From NCBI RefSeq assembly GCF_023721755.1, contig NZ_JAMDLH010000001.1, forward strand, positions 496,001 to 560,000: a DNA stretch of 64,000 nucleotides, given 5' to 3'. Position numbers and translations under genes: made by a program. The DNA comes from Pleomorphomonas sp. NRK KF1 (GTDB lineage: Bacteria; Pseudomonadota; Alphaproteobacteria; Rhizobiales; Pleomorphomonadaceae). Shown here in pieces: positions 32,863-40,312 of the stretch. Numbering within the stretch: position 1 is the first letter of the stretch; each line of letters starts with the position of its first letter. The notes under the pieces are model-generated. The model had not been told where the DNA came from. It was given only the letters and a program-made list of their open reading frames with translations, and did no database searches.

Positions 32863-33741
32863 GTGACCCGAGAGGCGTTGCCCAACCCGCTGGGCATCTA
32901 CGAGAAGGCGCTGCCGAAGGACCTCGACTGGCCGGCGCGACTGGCGCTCGCCAAGGCACTGGATTTCGATTTCGTCGAAATGTCGATCGACGAGACCGAC
33001 GAGCGCATGACGCGCCTGAGCTGGTCGAAGGCTGAACGCGCCACCTTCTGCGCGTCCGTGCGCGATCTGGACGTCGCCGTGCCGAGCGTCTGCCTGTCGG
33101 CGCATCGCCGTTTCCCGTTCGGCAGTCGCGACCCTGCGACGCGCGTCAAGGCGCGCGACATCATGCGCCGGGCGATCGACCTCTGCGTCGACCTTGGCAT
33201 CCGCACCATCCAGGTGGCCGGCTATGACGTTTATTACGAGGAAGCCGACATCGGCACCAAGGAGCGCTTCATCGAAGGGCTGCAGTGGTCGGTGCGCGAG
33301 GCGGCCAAGGCGCAGGTGATGCTGGCGGTCGAGATCATGGACACCGCCTTCATCAACTCGATCACCCGCTGGCGCGAGTATGACCAGCTCATCCACTCGC
33401 CTTACTTCTGCGTCTATCCCGACCTCGGCAACCTGACGGCCTGGGGTAACGATGTCGACGCCGAACTCAGGGCCGGCATCGATCGGATCGTCGCCATTCA
33501 TCTCAAGGACACGCGCAAGGTTACGGGCGATTTTCCCGGCCAGTTCCGCGACGTGCCCTTCGGTGACGGCTGCGTCGATTTCAAGGCCTGCTTCGCCACG
33601 CTCGCCGACCTCGGCTATCGCGGCCCCTTCCTGATGGAGATGTGGACGGAGAAGTCCGACGAGCCGGTGGTGGAGATCGCCACCGCCCGGCGCTGGATGA
33701 TCGAGCAGATGCGCCTTGGTGGTCTGCTCCAGGCCGCATGA
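32863..33741 (+). CDS. L-ribulose-5-phosphate 3-epimerase-like enzyme (UlaE/SgbU family)
   Basis: A 292-residue TIM-barrel protein starting at GTG 32863, five bases after GGAGG; upstream in-frame starts lie inside the kinase gene. It reads NPLGIYEKALPKDLDWPARLALAKALDFDFVEMSIDETDERMTRL, with IQVAGYDVYYEEADIGTKERFIEGL, LAVEIMDTAFINS, VYPDLGNLTAWGND and GFLMEMWTE-like GPFLMEMWTEKSD, all typical of UlaE/SgbU, which interconvert L-xylulose 5-phosphate and L-ribulose 5-phosphate. The metal-ligand acids sit in VEIMD, YPDLGN and LMEMW. It follows directly from the LyxK-like kinase step. A 4-epimerase (AraD) to finish the route is not in the window. Confidence 0.87.
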   Translation: MTREALPNPLGIYEKALPKDLDWPARLALAKALDFDFVEMSIDETDERMTRLSWSKAERATFCASVRDLDVAVPSVCLSAHRRFPFGSRDPATRVKARDIMRRAIDLCVDLGIRTIQVAGYDVYYEEADIGTKERFIEGLQWSVREAAKAQVMLAVEIMDTAFINSITRWREYDQLIHSPYFCVYPDLGNLTAWGNDVDAELRAGIDRIVAIHLKDTRKVTGDFPGQFRDVPFGDGCVDFKACFATLADLGYRGPFLMEMWTEKSDEPVVEIATARRWMIEQMRLGGLLQAA

Positions 33742-33809
33742 GACGATTTGAGGAAACGCCCAAAAAAGCAAAGTGAGTGTCCGTCGGTGACGGACGAAAG
33801 GAGACTGAA

Positions 33810-34538
33810 ATGGCTGTGAGTATCGAAGGTCAGGTTGCCGCCATCACCGGCGGTGCGTCCGGCATCGGCCTGGCGTGCGCCAAGGCCATGGCCGAGGCTG
33901 GTGCCCGTGTCGCCGTCGTCGACCGCGACGAGGAAGGCCTCGCCAAGGCTTGCGCCGAGATCGGCCCCAAGGCCTTCCCGGTTCGCATCGACCTCCTGGA
34001 TCCCAAGAGCGTCGCCACCATGCTGCCGCAGATCATCGAGAAGGCCGGCAAGCTCGACATCCTGCATGCCAACGCCGGCGCCTATATCGGCGGTGACGCC
34101 GCCACCGGCGACCCCGACGCCTGGGACCGCATGCTGAACCTCAACATCAACGCTGCCTTCCGCACCGTTCACGCCGTTCTGCCTTACATGATCGAGCGCA
34201 AGCATGGCGACATCCTGATGACCAGCTCGGTGGCTGGCGTGGTGCCGGTGATGGTCGAGCCGATCTACACCGCCTCCAAGCACGCCGTTCAGGCCTTCGT
34301 GCACACCGTGCGGCGTCAGGTCGCCAAGCACGACGTGCGCGTCGGCGCGGTGCAGCCGGGTCCAGTGATCACCGCCCTGCTCAAGGACTGGGTCCCCGAG
34401 CGGCTCGCCGCCCTGAAGGCCGCCGGTGGTCTGATCGAGCCCGAGGAAGTCGCCGACGCCGTCATGTTCATGCTGACGCGCCCGCGCAACGTCATCGTCC
34501 GCGATCTGGTGATCCTCCCCGCCCAGTTCGACATCTGA
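33810..34538 (+). CDS. Short-chain dehydrogenase, probable sugar-alcohol (pentitol) dehydrogenase
   Basis: A 242-residue classical SDR from the ATG at 33810, seven bases after AGGAG. The cofactor motif is [10 protein letters not shown] (residues about 12-21), with NAGAY, the catalytic Ser in MTSSVAG and YTASKHA with Tyr and Lys four apart. An acidic residue after beta-2 (VVDRDEEG) favours NAD(H). It closes a kinase-epimerase-dehydrogenase set, so oxidation of a pentitol to a pentulose is likely, but the substrate is not shown by sequence. Confidence 0.83.
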   Translation: MAVSIEGQVAAITGGASGIGLACAKAMAEAGARVAVVDRDEEGLAKACAEIGPKAFPVRIDLLDPKSVATMLPQIIEKAGKLDILHANAGAYIGGDAATGDPDAWDRMLNLNINAAFRTVHAVLPYMIERKHGDILMTSSVAGVVPVMVEPIYTASKHAVQAFVHTVRRQVAKHDVRVGAVQPGPVITALLKDWVPERLAALKAAGGLIEPEEVADAVMFMLTRPRNVIVRDLVILPAQFDI

Positions 34539-34576
34539 TCCTCCCCAAGAAAAGACACCTCCCCCACAAACTGACG

Positions 34577-34613
34577 GCGGCGCACCGGCAACGGTTCGTC
34601 GCCGCTTCTTGTT
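34577..34613 (+). terminator. Terminator of the pentose/polyol operon
   Basis: GCGGCG (34577-34582) pairs with CGCCGC (34600-34605), and inside this ACCG pairs with CGGT around a GCAA tetraloop, with a small asymmetric bulge. TTCTTGTT follows. It lies 38 bases after the dehydrogenase stop and fits an intrinsic terminator. Confidence 0.6.
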
Positions 34614-34691
34614 GGAGCGATCGTTTCTCGCCACAGTTCGGCAATCCGGTTATCTTGAAAGGTGGCCAATGCCCCGAGAAAGGAGATTCCC

Positions 34692-35114
34692 ATGTCGCAG
34701 GTAAGGATCCGCCCGATGGGCGCCACCGCCAGTCTCGATCGCAACGGTCGCGGCGGCGTCGTCGCCCGTTCCGGCGCCAGTCTGACGCTGGCGGGATCTC
34801 CATCGATGGAGGGCTTCAATCCGCTGGAACTGCTGGACGCATCGCTCGCCGGTTGCCTGGCGTTGAGCGTTCGCATTGCGGCGCGCAACCTGGGGCTCAA
34901 CGATCGGCTGGGCTCCGTCTCCGTGGAAGTGATCGGTGCCAAGGCCGCCGAGCCACCGTCGCGCATTGCCCAACAGACTTGCCGTTTCTCCATCGAGGGC
35001 GATTTCAACGATGCCGAGCGTCGATCCCTGATCGAGGAAGCGCACAAAGTTTGCACGATCGGAAACAGCTATCACGCATCGATCGACATCACCGACGGCG
35101 AACCGCTCTCATAA
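34692..35114 (+). CDS. OsmC/Ohr-family protein
   Basis: A 140-residue protein from the ATG at 34692 (MSQVRIRPMGATASLDRNGRGG), ten bases after GGAG. It has the OsmC fold signatures GFNPLELLDASLAGCLALSVRIAARNLGL and SLIEEAHKVCTIGNSYHAS, each with one of the two redox cysteines used for hydroperoxide reduction in OsmC/Ohr proteins. Of the subfamilies it looks closer to YhfA-like OsmC proteins than to Ohr. It stands alone between the polyol operon terminator and the peptide transporter. A role in peroxide detoxification is inferred from the family. Confidence 0.82.
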   Translation: MSQVRIRPMGATASLDRNGRGGVVARSGASLTLAGSPSMEGFNPLELLDASLAGCLALSVRIAARNLGLNDRLGSVSVEVIGAKAAEPPSRIAQQTCRFSIEGDFNDAERRSLIEEAHKVCTIGNSYHASIDITDGEPLS

Positions 35115-35306
35115 GCCAGGCCGACGGAGCTCGCCTTGTCTATGGAAGACTAGACGAGTAAATTAATCCGATTATTGCTCGTCCTGCGCAAACCTGTTTC
35201 CTGACCGTCGGCCACTAGAGACGATGCCGACATTCTCATTTCCCTGGCCTCGGCTAGACTGGCCGCCAACAAGGTCGCCCAGCCGGCCATCACCGAGGAG
35301 AGAAAC

Positions 35307-36824
35307 ATGACCGCTTTGTCCGCCCGCGCCCACCGAACCCACCGTTCGGTCTTGAAAGCCACAACGGCTGCCATGCTGCTCCTCATGGGCGTTGCGCCAG
35401 CGCTGTCCGCCGAGGGTGGGCCCGACGCTACCATCAGCATCGGCTCGCTCTACGAGCCGCAGAACCTCGACAACACGGCCGGCGCCGGCCAGGGCATCAA
35501 CGAAGCCTTCAACGGCAACGTCTACGAAGCGCTGTTCCGCCTCAACGACGACGGTTCCGTGTCGCCCAGCCTCGTCAAGGACTACACGGTGTCCGACGAT
35601 GGTCTCACCTACACCTTCACGCTCCAGCCGGGAGTGACCTTCCACTCCGGCGATCCTCTGACGTCCGCCGACGTCAAGTGGTCGATCGAGCGCGTGACGT
35701 CGCCCGACAGCAAGAGCTCGCGCAAGAACTCTCTGAAGCCCATCGCATCCATCGAGACGCCCGACGATGCGACCGTGGTGATCAAGCTCTCCTCGCGCTC
35801 GATCTCCCTGCCCTACAATCTCTCCTATGTCTGGGTGATCAACGACGCGGCCAAGGACCTGCAGTCCACCGAGGACGGCACCGGACCCTACGCCCTCGAT
35901 GGCTGGCAGCGTGGTTCCCAGCTTGCCGTCAAGCGCTTCGACAAATACTGGGGTCCGAAGCCGGAGAACGGCGAGGTCGTCTTCAAGTACTTCACCGAGG
36001 CAACCGCCCTCAACAACGCCCTGCTGACTGGCGCCGTCGACGTCATCACCTCCGTGCAGAGCCCGGACTCGCTGGCTCAGTTCAAGGACAACCCGGATTT
36101 CACCGTCGCCGAGGGCAAGTCGACCACCAAGCTGCTGCTGGCCTACAACGACCGCGTCGCCCCGTTCGACAACGTCAAGGTGCGCAAGGCGCTGGCCCGT
36201 GCCGTTGATGACAAGAAGCTGCTGGAAGCGGTGTGGGGCGAGTACGGCACCCTGATCGGCTCCTTCGTGCCGCCGACCGATCCCTGGTACGTCGATCTCA
36301 CCAAGGTCGATGCCTATGACCCCGAAAGCGCCAAGGCGCTGCTGGCCGAGGCCGGTTATCCCGATGGTTTCACCTTCACCATCGACACCCCCAACTACGA
36401 TCCGCATCCCCTCGCCGCGCAGTTCCTGCAGGGTGAGCTTGCCAAGGTCGGCGTCAAGATAGTGATCAATGTCATCACGGCCAACGAGTGGTACACCAAG
36501 ATCTACAAGGCGCACGATTTCCAGGCGACCCTGCAGGAGCACGTGAACCACCGGGACATCGTCTTCTACGGCAACCCCGACTTCTACTGGGGGTACAACA
36601 ACCCCAAGGTCGTCGATCTGATCAAGGCATCCGAAGAGGCCAAGACCGTCGACGAACAGACCGAGAAGTTGAAAGAAGCGAACATCCAGATCGCCGAGGA
36701 CGCGGCCAGCAACTGGCTCTATCTTTACCCGCAGATCGTGGTGTCTAAGACGTCGGTCAGCGGTTACCCCCTCAACGGTCTCAACTCGCAGTTCTTCGCC
36801 TACGGCATCAAGAAAGCGGACTGA
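35307..36824 (+). CDS. Dipeptide/oligopeptide-type ABC transporter substrate-binding protein
   Basis: A 505-residue family 5 binding protein with a long signal region (KATTAAMLLLMGVAPALSAEG) followed by ATISIGSLYEPQNLDNTAGAGQGINEAFNGNVYEALFRLNDDGSVSPSLVKDYTVSDDGLTYTFTLQPGVTFHSGDPLTSADVKWSIERV, the usual DppA/OppA N-terminal pattern. GAGGAGAG precedes the ATG. Family 5 proteins bind di- or oligopeptides, nickel or opine-like compounds; the ligand is not clear here. It heads a five-gene transporter operon. Confidence 0.9.
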   Translation: MTALSARAHRTHRSVLKATTAAMLLLMGVAPALSAEGGPDATISIGSLYEPQNLDNTAGAGQGINEAFNGNVYEALFRLNDDGSVSPSLVKDYTVSDDGLTYTFTLQPGVTFHSGDPLTSADVKWSIERVTSPDSKSSRKNSLKPIASIETPDDATVVIKLSSRSISLPYNLSYVWVINDAAKDLQSTEDGTGPYALDGWQRGSQLAVKRFDKYWGPKPENGEVVFKYFTEATALNNALLTGAVDVITSVQSPDSLAQFKDNPDFTVAEGKSTTKLLLAYNDRVAPFDNVKVRKALARAVDDKKLLEAVWGEYGTLIGSFVPPTDPWYVDLTKVDAYDPESAKALLAEAGYPDGFTFTIDTPNYDPHPLAAQFLQGELAKVGVKIVINVITANEWYTKIYKAHDFQATLQEHVNHRDIVFYGNPDFYWGYNNPKVVDLIKASEEAKTVDEQTEKLKEANIQIAEDAASNWLYLYPQIVVSKTSVSGYPLNGLNSQFFAYGIKKAD

Positions 36825-36882
36825 GCTCTTTCGGAACGCGCGGAGCCCGCTGATGCGGCTTCGCTCCACCGCTCGACACCCG

Positions 36883-36911
36883 GCGCCGCCCGACCTAATC
36901 TCGGGCGGCGC
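36883..36911 (+). terminator. Hairpin between DppA-like and DppB-like genes
   Basis: GCGCCGCCCGA (36883-36893) and TCGGGCGGCGC (36901-36911) form a perfect 11-base-pair stem with a 7-base loop, 59 bases after the binding-protein stop. TTGATGCTTT follows, only weakly T-rich. Its stem ends 26 bases before the proposed dppB start. It probably reduces expression of the membrane and ATPase genes relative to the binding protein. Confidence 0.6.
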
Positions 36912-36937
36912 TTGATGCTTTCCCAAAAGGTGCCGCC

Positions 36938-37900
36938 ATTCTTGCCTATCTCGTTCGTCGGACGGCGATCCTCCTGGTATCGGTGCTGATCGCCGCCGCT
37001 GTCCTGTTCCTGCTGCTGCGCCTCCTGCCGGGCGATCCCGCCAACGCGCTCGTCTCCGTGGGAGCCGATCCCGAACAGATCGAAGCCGCCCGTCGCCAGG
37101 TCGGGTCCGACCTGCCGCTCGCCGCGCAGTTCGTCCGCTACCTTGGCCAGCTCGGCAGCTTCGACCTTGGAGCCTCTTTCGTGTCCGGTGTGCCGGTGCT
37201 TGACGAGATCGGACGACGCCTGACGCTGACACTGCCGCTGACTGCCCTCGCCTTCATCTGCGCCATACTCCTTGCGGTGCCGCTTGGCATCCTGGCCGCA
37301 GTCAAGCGCGACCGCTGGTACGGCAACCTCATCTCGGTGATCTCCCAGCTCGGCGTTGCCATCCCGGTGTTCTGGATCGGCATCCTCCTGGTCACTGCGT
37401 TCGCCGTGAAGCTGCGGCTCTTTCCGTCGGGCGGGTTTCCCACATCCGGCTGGCGCGACCCGCTCATGGCCCTGCACCAGCTTGCCTTGCCCATCCTCAC
37501 CATTGCCCTGGTGATGTCGGCCTCCCTCATCCGCTACGTTCGTTCGGCAACGCTCGACGTCATCGGCTCCGACTACCTTCGCACGGCCCGGGCGTTGGGC
37601 GCCGGCTACGGCGAAGCACTCATTCGTCACGGCATTCGCAACGGCGCGGTGCCCGTCATCTCCATTCTTGGAATCGAACTCGCCTCGACGCTGCTCGGCG
37701 CCGTGGTGGTGGAGCGCGTCTTCTCGCTGCCCGGCTTGGGTTCCATGCTGCTCGGCGGCATCGAGCAACGGGACTATCCGAGCGTTCAGGGCGTTCTCTT
37801 CATTTCGACGCTCCTGGTGCTTCTCGTGGGCTTCGCGGCCGATATCGTACAGCGCCTGATCGATCCACGCCTGCGCGGACAAAGTGGGGGCCGGTCATGA
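36938..37900 (+). CDS. dppB: Peptide ABC transporter permease (DppB family), probable ATT start
   Basis: A permease with the DppB features: RRTAILLVSVLIAAAVLFLLLRLLPGDPANALVS at the N-terminus and EALIRHGIRNGAVPVISILGIELASTLLGAVVVERVFSLPGLGSMLLGGI near the C-terminus. The family normally begins M-L-x-Y-L-x-R-R; here the frame reads I-L-A-Y-L-V-R-R with ATT (36938) in the first position and AAGG seven bases upstream. No ATG, GTG or TTG occurs in frame between the stop at 36896 and a GTG at 36983, which would delete the first half of the first membrane helix. ATT is therefore the likely start (320 residues), or a sequence error changed ATG. The stop overlaps the next ATG by four bases. Confidence 0.8.
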   Translation: MLAYLVRRTAILLVSVLIAAAVLFLLLRLLPGDPANALVSVGADPEQIEAARRQVGSDLPLAAQFVRYLGQLGSFDLGASFVSGVPVLDEIGRRLTLTLPLTALAFICAILLAVPLGILAAVKRDRWYGNLISVISQLGVAIPVFWIGILLVTAFAVKLRLFPSGGFPTSGWRDPLMALHQLALPILTIALVMSASLIRYVRSATLDVIGSDYLRTARALGAGYGEALIRHGIRNGAVPVISILGIELASTLLGAVVVERVFSLPGLGSMLLGGIEQRDYPSVQGVLFISTLLVLLVGFAADIVQRLIDPRLRGQSGGRS

Positions 37901-38748
37901 CCGATACGACACCCGTCCTCGCTCCGCCCACCTCCATGCGCGTAACGCCGACGTTCCTCATCGGCGCGACATTGGTCGGACTTCATATCGTCGTCGGGCT
38001 GCTGACGCTCGTCTGGACGCCCTATGATCCGACGGCGATGACGGGCGGTCGCCTCGCCCCGCCATCCCTTGCTCATTGGGCCGGCACCGATCGGCTAGGC
38101 CGCGACCTCTTCACGGAAATCATGGTCGGCGCTCGCATCGCGCTGTCCGTCGGCATCGGCGCCGTGACCATTGCCGCCTCCATCGGCGTAACCCTGGGGT
38201 TACTGGCCGCTTTCGCGTCCCGAACCGTCGACGACGTATTGGCTGCGACGCTCGACATCCTGATCGCGTTCCCGACCTTGCTTCTCGCCATGCTGATCGT
38301 GGCGGCAAGCGACGGCGCCAGCCTGGGAACCGCCATTTTCGCCATCGGCATCGCGTCGTCGTCCATCGTCGCCCGCCTGACCCGCATCCTGGCACGGCGA
38401 GTACTGGCCATGGACTACATCACCGCGGCTCGCGTGTCGGGAACCAGCTGGCTTGGCATTGTTCGCATCCACGTGTTGCCCAACATATGGCCGACGCTGA
38501 TTGTCAACTTTGCCTTGCAGTTCGGTCTCGCCGTCATTGCAGAGGCCTCGCTGTCCTATCTCGGGCTCGGCGCCCCCCCACCGAATGCCTCATGGGGGCG
38601 GCTTCTGCAGGAAGCTCAGGCTACCGTCTACACCGCACCCTTTGGCGCCATTGCGCCGGGCATAGCGCTGGTGTCTCTGGTGATCGGCCTGAACCTCTTC
38701 GCCGACGGTCTTCGCGACGTCGCCGATCCGACCCGGCGGAGGCGCTGA
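37897..38748 (+). CDS. dppC: Peptide ABC transporter permease (DppC family)
   Basis: A 283-residue permease whose ATG overlaps the dppB stop as ATGA. It contains HWAGTDRLGRDLFTEIMVGARIALSVGIGAVTIAASIGVTLGLLAA and ASVAEASLSYLGLGAPPPNASWGRLLQEA-like sequence (here AVIAEASLSYLGLGAPPPNASWGRLL), both diagnostic of DppC/OppC. It forms the membrane channel with DppB. The stop overlaps the next start by one base (TGATG). Confidence 0.92.
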   Translation: MTDTTPVLAPPTSMRVTPTFLIGATLVGLHIVVGLLTLVWTPYDPTAMTGGRLAPPSLAHWAGTDRLGRDLFTEIMVGARIALSVGIGAVTIAASIGVTLGLLAAFASRTVDDVLAATLDILIAFPTLLLAMLIVAASDGASLGTAIFAIGIASSSIVARLTRILARRVLAMDYITAARVSGTSWLGIVRIHVLPNIWPTLIVNFALQFGLAVIAEASLSYLGLGAPPPNASWGRLLQEAQATVYTAPFGAIAPGIALVSLVIGLNLFADGLRDVADPTRRRR

Positions 38749-39557
38749 TGGACGAACTCCTCACCATCGAGAATCTCTCGATCCGCCATGCCGGCCGCTC
38801 CCTGGTTTCCGGCGTGTCGCTATCCGTCGCCGCCGGAGAGCGCGTCGGGTTGATCGGCGAAAGCGGGTCGGGCAAGTCTCTGACGGCGCTTGCTGCCATC
38901 GGACTCCTTCCCGACGGAATGACCGCCTCGGGGTCCGTCGGACTCGCTGGCCGTCAGGTGATCGGCGCCACCGACCGTGAGGTCGTCGGCCTGCGAGGCG
39001 CGGTGGCCGCCACCATATTCCAGGAGCCGCTGACCGCTCTCGACCCGCTGATGCGGATTGGCGGTCAGATTGCCGAGGTTGTGCGGCGGCGTGTCCGCCG
39101 CGACGGGCGCTCCCTCTCGCGAACCGAGGTTCTTGCCGAGGTGATGGGGTTGATGGCGCGCGTCGCCCTGCCCGATCCCGCTCGCCTTGCCCGCGCCTAC
39201 CCGCACGAGATGTCTGGCGGCCAACGCCAGAGAGCGGCCATCGCCATGGCGCTCGCCTGTCGGCCACGCCTGCTCATCGCTGATGAGCCGACCACCGCCC
39301 TCGACGTCACGACACAGGCCGAGGTGCTGAAGCTTCTCGAAATGCTGGTGCGCGAGGAGAATATGGGGCTGCTGTTCATCAGCCACGACCTGCCGGTGGT
39401 GGGCACCGCCGTCGATCGCGTGCTGGTCTTGCGGGCCGGTGAACTGGTCGAGGAAGGGCCGGTCGCCGAGGTTTTCGGTCAGCCGCGCCATCCCTATACC
39501 GTCGGCCTCGTCGAGGCGGCGCGCGCCTTCGACCAAGCCATAGGAGCGGCACTATGA
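38748..39557 (+). CDS. dppD: Peptide ABC transporter ATP-binding protein (DppD family)
   Basis: A 269-residue ATPase starting at the ATG at 38748. Walker A is GESGSGKSLT, the Q-loop region ATIFQEPLTALDPLMRIGGQIAEV is typical of DppD, the signature is MSGGQRQRAAIAMALACRP and Walker B/D-loop LLIADEPTTALDVTTQAEV. The C-terminal Cys-rich extension of full-length DppD (about 320-340 residues) is absent. A long in-frame extension back to 38076 is shadow of dppC. It pairs with the next ATPase. Confidence 0.9.
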   Translation: MDELLTIENLSIRHAGRSLVSGVSLSVAAGERVGLIGESGSGKSLTALAAIGLLPDGMTASGSVGLAGRQVIGATDREVVGLRGAVAATIFQEPLTALDPLMRIGGQIAEVVRRRVRRDGRSLSRTEVLAEVMGLMARVALPDPARLARAYPHEMSGGQRQRAAIAMALACRPRLLIADEPTTALDVTTQAEVLKLLEMLVREENMGLLFISHDLPVVGTAVDRVLVLRAGELVEEGPVAEVFGQPRHPYTVGLVEAARAFDQAIGAAL

Positions 39558-40306
39558 GCCTCATTGATCTCACAGCCGTATCCTTCGCTTACGGGCGCGG
39601 CCGCCCCGTGCTCGACGGCATCGATCTTCGCATCGAGGCGGGACACAACCTGGGCATAGTCGGCGAGAGCGGATCGGGAAAGACGACCATTCTCCGCCTC
39701 TTGCTCGGCCTTGTCCGACCGTCTTCCGGCGATATCAGCTTTCGCGGCGCGCCGATCGATCCGGGCGACCGCTCGTTCATGCGCGTCTTCCGTCGCGCCG
39801 TCCAGGCCGTGTTTCAGGATCCCTATTCGTCGCTCGACCCGCGCCAGAAGATCGTCGACATCGTCGCCGAGCCCCTTCGGTCGTTGAAGATTGCCACCGA
39901 TGTCGATGCCGCTGTCGCCGAGGCCCTCTCCGCCGTCGATCTGCCGCGCGAGGCTGCCGGCCGCTATCCGCACGAGTTCTCCGGCGGTCAGCGTCAGCGC
40001 ATCGCCATCGCGCGCGCCATCGTCTCGCAGCCCGAGCTGGTGCTGGCGGACGAGGTCGTTAGTGCGCTCGACCTCACGACGCGTATCCGCATCGTCGAAC
40101 TTCTGAACGTTCTATCGGCAAACACGACTCTGGTGCTGGTTTCGCACGATATCGGCTTCGTAGCTCTCCTTTGCCAGGATCTCGTCATCCTGGAAAAGGG
40201 CCATATCGTCGAACAGGGGCCGGCTCGGGACATCCTGTCGGCACCGAAGCATCCCTACACGCAGCGCCTCCTCGAGAGCACGCCTCGCCTGCCCGATTTC
40301 GCCTGA
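39554..40306 (+). CDS. dppF: Peptide ABC transporter ATP-binding protein (DppF family)
   Basis: A 250-residue ATPase beginning MSLIDLTAVSFAYGRGRPVLDGIDLRIEAGHNLGIVGESGSGKTTILRLLLGL. The DppF-type Q-loop AVFQDPYSSLDPRQKIVDIVAEPL is clear, with signature FSGGQRQRIAIARAIVSQPELVLADEVVSALD and H-loop LVSHDIGF. The Walker B Glu is in LADEVVSALD. It is shorter than most DppF proteins because the C-terminal extension is missing, as in its partner. Its ATG overlaps the dppD stop as ATGA, and it ends the operon six bases before the convergent dctD-like gene. Confidence 0.9.
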   Translation: MSLIDLTAVSFAYGRGRPVLDGIDLRIEAGHNLGIVGESGSGKTTILRLLLGLVRPSSGDISFRGAPIDPGDRSFMRVFRRAVQAVFQDPYSSLDPRQKIVDIVAEPLRSLKIATDVDAAVAEALSAVDLPREAAGRYPHEFSGGQRQRIAIARAIVSQPELVLADEVVSALDLTTRIRIVELLNVLSANTTLVLVSHDIGFVALLCQDLVILEKGHIVEQGPARDILSAPKHPYTQRLLESTPRLPDFA

Positions 40307-40312
40307 ACCGGC

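Noticed and set aside
34539-34691. Possible small gene between the dehydrogenase and OsmC genes.
   Set aside because: The gap is taken up by a terminator hairpin and the OsmC leader; no frame with a ribosome site is seen.
35172-37232. A 686-residue minus-strand open frame spanning the DppA-like gene and the dppB start.
   Set aside because: It runs against two genes of an intact transporter operon and has shadow-like composition. Its length reflects codon bias at high GC.
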